Shown: positions 35,888-44,525 of the stretch, one piece after another | How positions within the stretch are numbered: the first letter of the stretch is position 1 | Layout: each line of letters opens with the position of its first letter | Source: Rhizobium sp. Leaf453 | GTDB lineage: Bacteria > Pseudomonadota > Alphaproteobacteria > Rhizobiales > Rhizobiaceae | Direction: 5' to 3' | DNA: 64,000 bases | Assembly (NCBI RefSeq): GCF_001425605.1 | Contig: NZ_LMRG01000026.1 | Span: 62,001 to 126,000, forward strand | Program-made: the position numbers and the translations under genes | Notes under the pieces: generated by a model | The model's database searches: none | Told to the model about the DNA's origin: nothing | Seen by the model: the letters and a program-made list of their open reading frames with translations, nothing else

Positions 35888-37923
35888 GACCCGACGAATC
35901 TCAAGATATGCTCGATGCCGCAATCAGAAACCTTTTAACAGCAACCGCCGAGGTCAATGCCGCGATCTCCAAATTTCCTGCCGAGCTGAGCCGGAGGGCC
36001 GCCCCGACTGCATTGGCCAGCAGCCCGAGACGGTTTCTGGTATTTTGCGCATTCGTGCGGCTGATGAAAAATCAGCAGCATTTCTTCACCTCTACGACAT
36101 CAGTAATAGTGGTCCAAGTCCCAAGGGCTTGGCCGACGGACGACTTCGACTACGTCGCAGACCTCAGCTTCAAATCTGGAGACCGCAGCTCCTTGCGGTT
36201 TAAGTCCTTTTGCCATCCCTCAAGGACTAAAAAAGGTAATTGGGACTTCCAACCCAGCGCATACCTGGACGCACAGAAGGTGGTTGTCTTTCTCCCGAAG
36301 GGAGCTGAGCTGCATGCTGAGTTCAAAATATGCGCAGACACAAACGTCGAGTTGGAAATCCTTGATGACCGACATCTAGATAGCCTCGCTCGCCAAATGG
36401 AAGTCGGCCCGTTGTCGAAAGAAGACAAAGCACTTCTTTGTAAACAGGACCCTAGGTACATCGATGCTATCTTTCGGAAAGGTCGCTCGGCACGGTCTGC
36501 ACTGGCAAGGCTCAAGGAATTAACTTCAAAAACCAGCAGTTCACGACGTGTCCTTCCGCTTACATCGTATGGCGCGGCAGGAACATGGGGCCTCGATCTA
36601 AAACGCGACCTGGAACTCTGGCGGGCCGGTGCGCTTCACTGGGCCGATGTTGATAAAGGAGTTCTGCTATACGGCCCGCCTGGTACCGGAAAGACCAGTT
36701 TTGCGATATCCCTCGCGTCGGAGTGCGGCGCTCACCTGGTTGAAGCCTCGCTCGCAAAATGGCAAAGTCACGGGCATCTCGGCGATTTATTGAAAGCGAT
36801 GAGACTCGATTTCAATGAGGCGCGAGAATCCGCCCCGTCCATCCTATTCCTCGATGAATTCGATGCTTTCGGTGACCGTAGGAAATTCTCAGGGGACAAC
36901 CAGCAGTATTGCAGTGAGGTGGTCAACGCGTTGCTAGAAGCGCTCGATGGGGCTGGCGGACGCGAAGGCGTTGTAGTGGTGGCATCAACGAATCTTCCGG
37001 AACGTCTTGATCCCGCCCTTATTCGGTCGGGCAGGCTGGAGAAACATATCGAACTTTTGCCACCCAATGCGGAGGAGCGGGCCTCAATCCTTCGGTTCTA
37101 TCTTCCGGAACTAGCGGACTTCCTAGCGATACGGCAGGCTGCGGGAGCACTCGTTGGGAAAACGGGAGCGGACCTGGAACTTCTTGCTCGGAAAGCGCGT
37201 CAGCGGGCGCGCGTTGCGAATAGAAGTCTGATGATTGAGGACCTTACTGAGCACATCTCCGAGCGCATAAAGTTGGTCGGAGCCGATCTCTGGCGAATAT
37301 GCATTCATGAGGCAGCGCACGCGTTGGTAGCGAAGGTGCTGGAAGTGGGGACCGTCTCACGAATAGAGATTTTCGATCATACATCAGAAAACGAACGGTC
37401 ACATGAAACTCACGGAGCGACTTGGATCGATGAGCCGGTGACACCGTTTAAAACTGAGAGGTACTTCCGAGCTGACATCGCTGTGGGTCTCGCCGGTATG
37501 GCCGCCGAGGAGCTGATATTCGGCTACCGCTCGACTACTGCTGGAGGATCACCAAGGAGCGACGTTGCGAAAGCAACTGAATTAGCTTCGCAAATGGTCA
37601 CGAGGTTCGCGTTGGGCAGACGCCTCTCGACGTTTCCCGAAGAAATTGACCAGTCGGAAGGGGCCTTGTTTTCAATAATTCCTGACCTTCGCGCTGATAT
37701 CGATCTCATTCTTGATGCGGAGTACAAGAGATCGAAGGAAATACTGGAGTCGAACCAGGAGGCGCTGATAAAAATCGCGGGCGCACTGAGGGACGAGAAA
37801 TTCCTAGCGGGTGAGCGCCTTGCACAACTGCTCAATCACTTATCCAGCGACGAAATTTCCGGATTTCAACAACTCTTCCAAGGCAAACCAGGCCTCCTAG
37901 TCCAACCGGGAACGTCGCCATGA
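35884..37923 (+). CDS. Soluble FtsH-like AAA+ ATPase with M41 zinc peptidase domain
   Basis: A 679-residue protein. The first 230 residues are of unknown fold and have no clear membrane helix, unlike FtsH. Walker A is GPPGTGKTS (about 264-272), Walker B is ILFLDEFDA (about 319), and the second region of homology is TNLPERLDPALIRSGRLEKH. The peptidase domain carries HEAAH (about 474-478) and SDVAKATELASQMVTRFAL with the third zinc ligand Asp. All catalytic residues are present, so an active ATP-driven protease is likely. It is coupled to the DUF6634-like gene and divergent from an XRE regulator. Confidence 0.88.
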   Translation: MRPDESQDMLDAAIRNLLTATAEVNAAISKFPAELSRRAAPTALASSPRRFLVFCAFVRLMKNQQHFFTSTTSVIVVQVPRAWPTDDFDYVADLSFKSGDRSSLRFKSFCHPSRTKKGNWDFQPSAYLDAQKVVVFLPKGAELHAEFKICADTNVELEILDDRHLDSLARQMEVGPLSKEDKALLCKQDPRYIDAIFRKGRSARSALARLKELTSKTSSSRRVLPLTSYGAAGTWGLDLKRDLELWRAGALHWADVDKGVLLYGPPGTGKTSFAISLASECGAHLVEASLAKWQSHGHLGDLLKAMRLDFNEARESAPSILFLDEFDAFGDRRKFSGDNQQYCSEVVNALLEALDGAGGREGVVVVASTNLPERLDPALIRSGRLEKHIELLPPNAEERASILRFYLPELADFLAIRQAAGALVGKTGADLELLARKARQRARVANRSLMIEDLTEHISERIKLVGADLWRICIHEAAHALVAKVLEVGTVSRIEIFDHTSENERSHETHGATWIDEPVTPFKTERYFRADIAVGLAGMAAEELIFGYRSTTAGGSPRSDVAKATELASQMVTRFALGRRLSTFPEEIDQSEGALFSIIPDLRADIDLILDAEYKRSKEILESNQEALIKIAGALRDEKFLAGERLAQLLNHLSSDEISGFQQLFQGKPGLLVQPGTSP

Positions 37924-37931
37924 TCTAAGGC

Positions 37932-38153
37932 TCAGCTGGAACCGGATTGAAAACGGCCTCGGATGACGCGCGCAATTTCACGGGCATCATCCAAAGTCAT
38001 GTGCGGAAAGCCAGTGTCCCGCTGCCCTACCATCTGAAGGAGACAAGCACTTGCCGCCTCCAGTTGAGCATCCTCATGAGGAATCGCCGCTCTTAACGCA
38101 GCTAGGTTAGGATTTTGGGGCATCATCTGAAATTTCGCACAGTCTCGGACCAT
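37932..38153 (-). CDS. Possible small protein of unknown function
   Basis: A 73-residue frame ending FPHMTLDDAREIARVIRGRF, with a helix NPNLAALRAAIPHEDAQLEA. The ribosome site is weak. It faces the AAA protease gene and ends eight bases from it. It may be real because its composition is protein-like, but I have no family match. Confidence 0.35.
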   Translation of the reverse strand: MVRDCAKFQMMPQNPNLAALRAAIPHEDAQLEAASACLLQMVGQRDTGFPHMTLDDAREIARVIRGRFQSGSS

Positions 38154-38326
38154 TAAAGGATCGGGCGGAATTTCGTCGACGTCAACCAGCCACGATACGC
38201 CGCTTGTCGTTTAACAGACCCGGCCAAGCGATTTCTCGTCGGGCCGCTAACCTCGGCTCTTGGTTATTTGGTCTCCGCGCCAAAGGCCAATTCTCAACGT
38301 TTATCACTTCGAGAGGAATGCGCCTT

Positions 38327-38701
38327 ATGTGGCACGCTGCGATTTCAAAGTCGGGGTTCACTTCGCAAATCGGCGGTGACGACGACATATTGGCGTCTGG
38401 CAAATGGTTGGTTCCCATAGCCCTTGGCGATCCTGAAGGCATATGGCGGAAATTGGCGGAAGCTGCGGCTCATGGCGATCTGGCGGCTGTGAAGATTTCG
38501 TCAGCTAGGCTTGATGTGAAGCTCGGCCACCACCTCGTCTGTGCATACTGCAAAACTTCGCAGGAGAACGACGTAAATGAGACACTGACGAAGCTTCGTA
38601 ACCTCGGAGCTACAGGCGACCTACGCTACAAGTCTGACCGAGCGACCCTGCAAGGCCGCGACGAATATCTATGGCATTCGACCGAATTGGAATCCATCTA
38701 G
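38327..38701 (+). CDS. BLES03/DUF1917-like protein (putative phosphothreonine-lyase-type fold)
   Basis: A 124-residue product from ATG 38327 (GAGAGGA ten bases upstream). It shows ASGKWLVPIALGDPEGIWRK, then VKISSARLDVKLGHHLVCAY and DVNETLTKLRNLGATGDLRY, then YKSD. This is the pattern of the BLES03-like family found in eukaryotes and scattered bacteria, sometimes annotated as phosphothreonine-lyase domain. The biochemical role is unproven. Earlier in-frame starts exist back to 38204. Confidence 0.65.
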   Translation: MWHAAISKSGFTSQIGGDDDILASGKWLVPIALGDPEGIWRKLAEAAAHGDLAAVKISSARLDVKLGHHLVCAYCKTSQENDVNETLTKLRNLGATGDLRYKSDRATLQGRDEYLWHSTELESI

Positions 38702-38813
38702 CTGCCAAATCACGGTATGGCGCGCGCGCGTTATCTCGCGCCAGGTATTTGGTTCTTCCGAAAATCGATCCTACGCCTATATTTCAATATTGATGTTTTC
38801 TCTTTGGTAGCAT

Positions 38814-39374
38814 TCAGTTCTGATTCTCTAGATGTATCGCCTGCATTGGCTGAATGATGCGCAAGTTACTCTCTCCTTGCTTGTCAAAACCGATAGTATA
38901 TTGACCACAATCTTTCAGTTGAGCCACGCTGTCGATGACTGCCGCCATCTGCGTCGGGTCCATGGCCTGCGCAACTATCTCGTTGTCGCTGGTGGTAAAG
39001 AATGTGGTGCCGACCGGCTCGTTGCCTTTGATTGCCTGTGCGACCTTCGTTTTGTCCCAACCATCCCACGCATTGCCACAGTTTGCCACCAAAGGGTTCT
39101 CGTCAGGAGATGGCGCATTTTTGCATTTGTTTTTTGTGGGAAGCAGTTTGTTGCGGTCGAGCGAAAACGATTCCCCGGAACAGGGCTTGAAGGTGACGAA
39201 ATTTCCGGCGGTGGCTACAACAAAACCGATGACGCCTGACTCGTCCTTTATCTCATACGGTCCGTCGCCAACGACAATTTTTCTTCTCCCGGCGAGTTCA
39301 ATATCGTCGCCAAATGACGGATGGGGCACCGCGAGAAGCACGAGCAGACTAAGGCTGACAAATCTTCCGAACAT
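38814..39374 (-). CDS. Exported protein of unknown function
   Basis: A 186-residue product with signal peptide FVSLSLLVLLAVPHPSFG (cleaved before DD). The mature part has four to five cysteines (KPCSGES, NKCKNA, ANCGNAWD, LKDCGQY) that could form disulfides. Its start overlaps the end of the upstream membrane-protein gene by 26 bases, so they form a pair. No family recognised. Confidence 0.65.
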   Translation of the reverse strand: MFGRFVSLSLLVLLAVPHPSFGDDIELAGRRKIVVGDGPYEIKDESGVIGFVVATAGNFVTFKPCSGESFSLDRNKLLPTKNKCKNAPSPDENPLVANCGNAWDGWDKTKVAQAIKGNEPVGTTFFTTSDNEIVAQAMDPTQMAAVIDSVAQLKDCGQYTIGFDKQGESNLRIIQPMQAIHLENQN

Positions 39375-40014
39375 TGATTTCCTCCCTGACCTTGTCTGCC
39401 GAATAAAGAATCTTTCCCTCATGGCTGACAGCAAAAAGCGTTCCCCTGTTACATTCATCGACATCACTGCGACACATCAAAAATAGTTGGCTCGGCAAAC
39501 CTATTATCTGGCGAAGACGTCGGCCGTCTCTGCAAGCGTTATATAATTTTGCTGCCGGATCGTCCTTTCGCGCGTCGAGTAGAGGCACTACCGACTGGGA
39601 TTTGTCACCTTTCCAGACATTGTCGCTCATATCACGAGCGGCTGTCGTTGCCGCTGCCTTTACAACGAAAAGAAGGACGACAACCAGAACCAGAGCGACA
39701 AGACCAAGTGACGCAGCCAGGCTGCGCAATATCTTCGCATCTTCCTTCACGTTGAATTCGAGCAAAAAACCCGTAAAGCCAAGGAGGACGATGGCGGCTA
39801 TCGCGAAAATAACAGAACAAGACTGAAGTGGCACAAACGCATAGACGAGTACAGTTGTGAAGCTGACGTCGAACTGGGTCGCGTCAATCCCAAACTGGCC
39901 GAGATAAGATGTCAGATAGGCCCAACCACTGAAATAGATCAAGGCCACCGGCAGGGCGGCAATGAAGGCGTCCACCAACGCTGCTCTAACCGCCCCCACT
40001 TGTGGCCCCCACAC
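39349..40014 (-). CDS. Integral membrane protein of unknown function
   Basis: A 221-residue product from GTG 40014 with three to four membrane helices: ALVDAFIAALPVALIYFSGW, VLVYAFVPLQSCSVIFAIAA with IVLLGFTGFLLEF, and LGLVALVLVVVLLFVV. About 90 soluble residues follow (RQIIGLPSQLFLMCRSDVDE with GKILYSADKV). It overlaps the exported-protein gene downstream. No family recognised; the two look like a cotranscribed accessory pair. Confidence 0.62.
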   Translation of the reverse strand: MWGPQVGAVRAALVDAFIAALPVALIYFSGWAYLTSYLGQFGIDATQFDVSFTTVLVYAFVPLQSCSVIFAIAAIVLLGFTGFLLEFNVKEDAKILRSLAASLGLVALVLVVVLLFVVKAAATTAARDMSDNVWKGDKSQSVVPLLDARKDDPAAKLYNACRDGRRLRQIIGLPSQLFLMCRSDVDECNRGTLFAVSHEGKILYSADKVREEINVRKICQP

Positions 40015-40169
40015 CTGATAGTTCAGCCGAACCTTCTAGAAGCGTAGGTCGGCACGGTCCCTCGCCTACGTGTACTTCCCCCCGAAGTTCATGTCCAGAT
40101 TGCTTCTGGCATGGCGCAGGCCCAGTTATCACGCCTGTGCGCGTTAAACCGATGCAGCGAGGAGTCCGG

Positions 40170-40685
40170 TCATTCGATAAACCGCATCATATAAACGGAT
40201 GCCGTCATATTGCCCCACGGATCAACAAAATGACGAGGCACTGTCCCAACCTCTTGCCATCCAAGGCGTCGATAAAGGCGTTCCCCCGCCCCTCCCTGCG
40301 CCGTATCGAGCAAAAGAAGTGAACGCTTGTATTTGGTGGCCTGTCGTTCGACTTCGTGCATCAAAGCTTCGCCGATCCCTTGATTTCGGCGAGTGCTGTT
40401 GACGATGAGTTTATAGACTTCACCCCGATGCGGAGCGTTTGGCTCCGGCGACAAATATAGCTGGACCGTACCGACAAGTTTATTCTCGACCGACGCGCAG
40501 ATCAATAAGCGTTCTCCAGCGACGACCGAGATTGCCACATCGTGCCAGTAGTGCTCGACCGCGTTCATGTCTAATGGCAGGATATGGCCGACCAACGCGC
40601 CCTGATTGACCGCGTCGACCAACAGGCCCGACAATTTCTTAAGGTGCAGCGAGATGTCGGCCCGGTCAAAAACCTCGATTTTCAT
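40170..40685 (-). CDS. GNAT-family N-acetyltransferase
   Basis: A 171-residue acetyltransferase. VGTVQLYLSPEPNAPHRGEV leads to the acetyl-CoA loop STRRNQGIGEALMHEVE, and YKRSLLLLDTAQGGAGERLY with RRLGWQEVG ends the fold. GAGGGGCGC precedes ATG 40685. Similar to small-molecule or tabtoxin-resistance type GNATs; the substrate is unknown. Confidence 0.88.
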   Translation of the reverse strand: MKIEVFDRADISLHLKKLSGLLVDAVNQGALVGHILPLDMNAVEHYWHDVAISVVAGERLLICASVENKLVGTVQLYLSPEPNAPHRGEVYKLIVNSTRRNQGIGEALMHEVERQATKYKRSLLLLDTAQGGAGERLYRRLGWQEVGTVPRHFVDPWGNMTASVYMMRFIE

Positions 40686-40758
40686 GCGCCCCTCTTTACT
40701 GGGAAAATACAACTAATAGTCAGCTTGGGGAACGTCGCGAGGTTTCGCCATTCGCAAA

Positions 40759-41262
40759 TCAAGCAAGTTCGCCCGCCCGGAGCGAAAGGCATCCGCTTCC
40801 CGCGAGTTCATCCGCGCGTTCGTTGCCTTCGATGCCGGAATGACCTTTGCACCAGGCGATGGTCACCAACGGGTTGGGTGACAACTCAAAATCGATTGCC
40901 TTCCACAGTTCTGGACTGGCTATAGTTCGACTTCGAGCATTCGCATTCGCGACGATTTTTTTCCAGCCGTTGGTCTTCCAGATGTGTCGCCAGCTATTGC
41001 AGCCTCTGACTGTGTACAGGGAGTCGGACCAAATAATCGCAGGTTCACCAAGAGCATTGGCATTGAGCCAGGTTGCTGCCTTGAGCAGGGCGACTAACTC
41101 CAGCGCGTTGTTCGCTGAATCCAGGACGCCACCGAAGTCGGCCGCGATTTCCACGGCATCGCGGTAGGCGACGAATGCCCATCCCCCCTGTCGGGAATTG
41201 GGTTCATAACACCCGTCCGCGAAGACGTGAAGGCCATTTGGGGTGTCCGGCAATAAGCGCAC
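40759..41262 (-). CDS. RNase H-like domain protein
   Basis: A 167-residue protein from GTG 41262 (GGAGG four bases upstream). RNase HI residues are all present: Asp16 (FADGCYEPN), Glu55 (NNALELVALL), Asp80 (IIWSDSLYTV), His141 and Asp151 (KGHSGIEGNERADELAGSG). It should cleave RNA in RNA-DNA hybrids or act as a divergent RnhA-type nuclease. The chromosome's main rnhA is expected elsewhere, so this may be an extra copy carried by accessory DNA. It ends the run of the arsenic-type MFS gene. Confidence 0.82.
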   Translation of the reverse strand: MRLLPDTPNGLHVFADGCYEPNSRQGGWAFVAYRDAVEIAADFGGVLDSANNALELVALLKAATWLNANALGEPAIIWSDSLYTVRGCNSWRHIWKTNGWKKIVANANARSRTIASPELWKAIDFELSPNPLVTIAWCKGHSGIEGNERADELAGSGCLSLRAGELA

Positions 41263-41285
41263 GCTACCTCCACGGGCGGAGAACT

Positions 41286-42506
41286 TCAGGCGCTCAGTGG
41301 TGATGTGACCATCCTCTGCCTCACGATTAATGGAATCGCCAGGAACGCCAGTGCTCCAACCATACCGATTAAAGCGACGATCCACAAAGAGGGAACGACA
41401 CCTATGGCGGACATCGATGCCGACATGGAAACCGGCGCAATGGCCGACGTGAATTGTTTCGCCGAGGTGCACCAGCCTAAACGCTTGCCGTAACCTTCGC
41501 GGCCGAACAGTTCCAAGGGCAGTGTACCGCCGACAATGCTCGTCAAACCTGAACCCAGGCCCATGCAGATCGCGAAGACGACCGCCCCCACAATCCAAGG
41601 CGATGTAGGGAGCAGGATCGCCAGGCCGAGCGGGAGAAAGAGCGTCGCGATTACCGCAAGCCAGGTCTGGGAAAGTCCGCCGCCGAACAGCAAATTGACG
41701 AAACGGCTCGCGACCTGTGACGGTCCAAAAAGAGAGGCAATGTAGATTCCGGATGCGCCAAGGCCCAGTGCCAGTGTCAATGGAACCATATGAACCAGGA
41801 CTGCCGACAGGGCATAACCTTCAATTGCGAAGCCGATCAGCATCAGAACGAATATCAATTGCCCTTTTGGCAACGGCGTGGCCGACGACACAGCGGGTGC
41901 AGAGGATTGCGCGGGTTGTTCGCCTGCAACCTTCGACGACGTTAGTCTGGCAAGCCAAACGTGGATCGGGAAGCATATGCCAATATTGAGCAGCGCAAAC
42001 AGGAGATAGACCTGCCGCCATGACATCCAGTCGTGAAGCCAGGATGTCATCGGCCAGAACAGCGTTGAGGCAAAGCCAGCGATCAGGGTCAGATGAACAA
42101 TCGATTTCTGTGCTTTTCGTCCGCCGATTTGAACGATGGCCACGAAGGCGGTGCTGTAAAGCACGGTTGCAGAGACGATCTGCGTCAGGGCGAGAGCCAG
42201 ACAGAAGGTGATCGGTCCTGGTGCCACTGCCGTTAGAAGGAGCGAGATTGCGGCCCCGACCGACCCAACCGCCATCAACCGTCCAGCCCCGATGCGATCC
42301 GCCCAATGACCGGCAGTCGGCGCGATCAAACTTCCGGCCAGGAGCGAACCAGAGAACGCGCCGAAAACCCATTGTTCACTCCATCCAAGTTGCCGGGCAA
42401 TGTCCGGCACGAGGATGCTGAAAGCATAGTAGAGGGTTCCGTACCCGATGATCTGGGTAAGGCCGAGTCCCCATAGAGCTGAAACTGGCAGTTTTTGATC
42501 ATCCAT
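41286..42506 (-). CDS. MFS transporter, probably of an arsenic-resistance module
   Basis: A 406-residue protein with 12 predicted helices. The first loop holds GHWADRIGAGRLMAVG, the MFS signature, and a central break falls near residue 200 (KVAGEQPAQSSAPAVSS). It starts three bases after the flavoprotein stop. Grouping with an ArsR regulator and a Cys-rich flavoprotein suggests export of trivalent or methylated arsenicals; this is inference. It resembles the oxalate/formate antiporter-like MFS branch. Confidence 0.85.
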   Translation of the reverse strand: MDDQKLPVSALWGLGLTQIIGYGTLYYAFSILVPDIARQLGWSEQWVFGAFSGSLLAGSLIAPTAGHWADRIGAGRLMAVGSVGAAISLLLTAVAPGPITFCLALALTQIVSATVLYSTAFVAIVQIGGRKAQKSIVHLTLIAGFASTLFWPMTSWLHDWMSWRQVYLLFALLNIGICFPIHVWLARLTSSKVAGEQPAQSSAPAVSSATPLPKGQLIFVLMLIGFAIEGYALSAVLVHMVPLTLALGLGASGIYIASLFGPSQVASRFVNLLFGGGLSQTWLAVIATLFLPLGLAILLPTSPWIVGAVVFAICMGLGSGLTSIVGGTLPLELFGREGYGKRLGWCTSAKQFTSAIAPVSMSASMSAIGVVPSLWIVALIGMVGALAFLAIPLIVRQRMVTSPLSA

Positions 42507-42509
42507 TGT

Positions 42510-43919
42510 TCAGGCGCTCTCAGTCAGACGTTCGGTCTCATTGGACCGAGGTCCGCAGCCGCAGCCAGATTTTCCTTCTGATTTTGCCGTGGCATCGGCA
42601 ACACAACAGGCATCGACTTCAACAGGGGCCGGTCCACCGCAGCACGAAACCGCCGTTTTGCTACCGAGGTCGACGCTGCAGACGCCGGTTTCGGGGAGAA
42701 CCAATTGGACAATACGGGCGGCGACATGATCACCTGCGATTTCGGCGACGACCGACCGCACCTGTTCGTAACCCGTCTTCATCAGAAATGTCGGCGCACG
42801 ACCGTAGGACTTCGAACCGACGATGTAGAAATCCTTCTCCGGATGCTTCAGTTCCTCGATGCCGTGAGGCGGCACGGTTCCGCAGGAATGGAAATTGGGG
42901 TCAATGAGTGGAGCCAGCGCTGGCGGTGCTTCGACGGCTGGGTCCACCTCGACCCTGAGTTCGCGCAGGAAGGAGAAATCTGGACGAAACCCGGTGGTGA
43001 CAACGATCTGGTCGATATCCAATTCTGTCTGCTGTGTCCCAACCGTCGCCGTCAGATGAACCCTCTCCTCGTGCACGAGGACCTTTTGGGCGGAGAACGA
43101 AGTCAGCATCTGCAGCCGCCCCTCATCCATGGCGTTCTTCGCGGCCAGCCCCAGCGCTCCGCGTTCCGGCAACTGATCGTTCAGGCCGCCGCCGAGCAGG
43201 CGCTCGACGCCGTGGTGCCGCAGCGCCCAGAAGATTTGCGTCCTGGGGTCAATATCCTGCAGGTCCATGAGAGCGATGGCGACATTGATGGCCGAATGGC
43301 CGCTGCCGACCACCAGCGTGCGTTTGCCAAGGAATTCGTTGCGGCGAGTGCCGAGAACATCAGGAATGCCGTAAGAAATCCGGTTGGACGATGCCTTTTC
43401 CCCCGGAACGCTGAGGCCGTTAATTCCCATTGGATTGGGTTGGGTCCACGTTCCCGAGGCGTCGATCACGGCCCTGACGAGCACGTCATGCTCTCCAGCC
43501 TGATCGGTATATCGGACAATAAACGGAGCATTGTCACGATTGCCAGACGAAACCTTGTCGAGGCCGTGACGGGTGATCGCGGTCACTGTTGCACCCAATT
43601 TCAGGCCAGACGCAATCTCCGGCACGGATGCCAGTGGGACGAGATATTCTTCGACGATCTCCTGGCCGTTCGGCAGATTATCCGGTTGAGGTGCGTCCCA
43701 TCCGTGACGGTCCAGAAGGGTGCGTGCCGCATCATCGATATTGTATTTCCATGGCGAGAAAACCCTGACATGTCCCCAACCGAGCAGCGCCGCGCCTACC
43801 GTTTCGCCACGTTCGAAAACGAGTGGATGAATGTTACGGGAGACAAGGTGAGCGGCGGCGGCAAGTCCGACAGGTCCCGCGCCTATTACGGCAACTGGGA
43901 GTTCATTCATGGCAGTCAT
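42510..43919 (-). CDS. FAD/NAD(P)-dependent flavoprotein with Cys-rich tail, arsenic-module type
   Basis: A 469-residue protein. FAD motif VAVIGAGPVGLAAAAHLV at the N-terminus, second dinucleotide fold LVVGSGHSAINVAIAL near residue 205, and ATG.DG-like VVTTGFRPDFSF. The last 60 residues are metal-binding in look: AVSCCGGPAPVEVDACCVAD and GKSGCGCGP. AAGGAG precedes ATG 43919. Similar monooxygenase-like flavoproteins adjoin arsR genes in rhizobia. Oxidation of trivalent arsenicals is plausible, not shown. Confidence 0.83.
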   Translation of the reverse strand: MTAMNELPVAVIGAGPVGLAAAAHLVSRNIHPLVFERGETVGAALLGWGHVRVFSPWKYNIDDAARTLLDRHGWDAPQPDNLPNGQEIVEEYLVPLASVPEIASGLKLGATVTAITRHGLDKVSSGNRDNAPFIVRYTDQAGEHDVLVRAVIDASGTWTQPNPMGINGLSVPGEKASSNRISYGIPDVLGTRRNEFLGKRTLVVGSGHSAINVAIALMDLQDIDPRTQIFWALRHHGVERLLGGGLNDQLPERGALGLAAKNAMDEGRLQMLTSFSAQKVLVHEERVHLTATVGTQQTELDIDQIVVTTGFRPDFSFLRELRVEVDPAVEAPPALAPLIDPNFHSCGTVPPHGIEELKHPEKDFYIVGSKSYGRAPTFLMKTGYEQVRSVVAEIAGDHVAARIVQLVLPETGVCSVDLGSKTAVSCCGGPAPVEVDACCVADATAKSEGKSGCGCGPRSNETERLTESA

Positions 43920-43973
43920 TCTTATCTCCTTCGGTATTTCCAGAATATTCGAAATTTGGAGTCAAAAAAGGGA

Positions 43974-44294
43974 TCAGGCGGCGGCCTCTTTCGACTTTGT
44001 CCCGCACTTTGCATCCGCGCAGCATTCATTCGCGAGGTAACCGACCAAAGCATCCATATCGCGGTAGTTCGTGGTGCACATAAGTGTCGTCGCCTGCCGC
44101 TCCTGGATAACCAGGCCGGTATCCACGAGCTTCTTGAGGTGGTGCGACAGTGTTGAACCCGGGATGTCCAGCTTTTCCTGCAACTGGCCAACCGGCAAGC
44201 CTTCGTCACCAGCACGGACCAGCATTCGGAAAATCCGAAGACGGGTGACATTGCCGAGAGCTTCAAGCTGGGATGCTGCTTTTTCGATAATCAT
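43974..44294 (-). CDS. ArsR-family repressor
   Basis: A 106-residue winged-helix protein: LEALGNVTRLRIFRMLVRAG, then KLDIPGSTLSHHLKKLVDTG. It lacks the ELCVCD site of classical ArsR but has Cys91, Cys92 and Cys97 near the C-terminus (NECCADAKCG), like the Cys95/96/102 site of Acidithiobacillus ArsR. It heads the flavoprotein-MFS run (gap 54 bases) and probably controls it in response to As(III) or Sb(III). Confidence 0.9.
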   Translation of the reverse strand: MIIEKAASQLEALGNVTRLRIFRMLVRAGDEGLPVGQLQEKLDIPGSTLSHHLKKLVDTGLVIQERQATTLMCTTNYRDMDALVGYLANECCADAKCGTKSKEAAA

Positions 44295-44525
44295 GGAAAT
44301 AAGCTACTGTCGGTGAAGAAAGCAGTCAAGAGCTATTTCGACATCTCTCGAAATAATGCCTAGACGGCCGACCTAATCTTCTCGCAAGCTGCTAACCGAG
44401 ATGGGGTGGTCACGGCTCACAGCCGCGAAGAGGTATTGGGTCGGAGCTTCGAGTTCACGCTCCTCCCGGACTTTCGATTGCACTTTATCCGAGGTAAACT
44501 CCAGAACTGTCACAGAGGATCGATT

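Noticed and set aside
42705-44156. Plus-strand frame of 483 codons opposite the flavoprotein and ArsR genes
   Set aside because: It covers two recognised genes on the other strand and has no domain.
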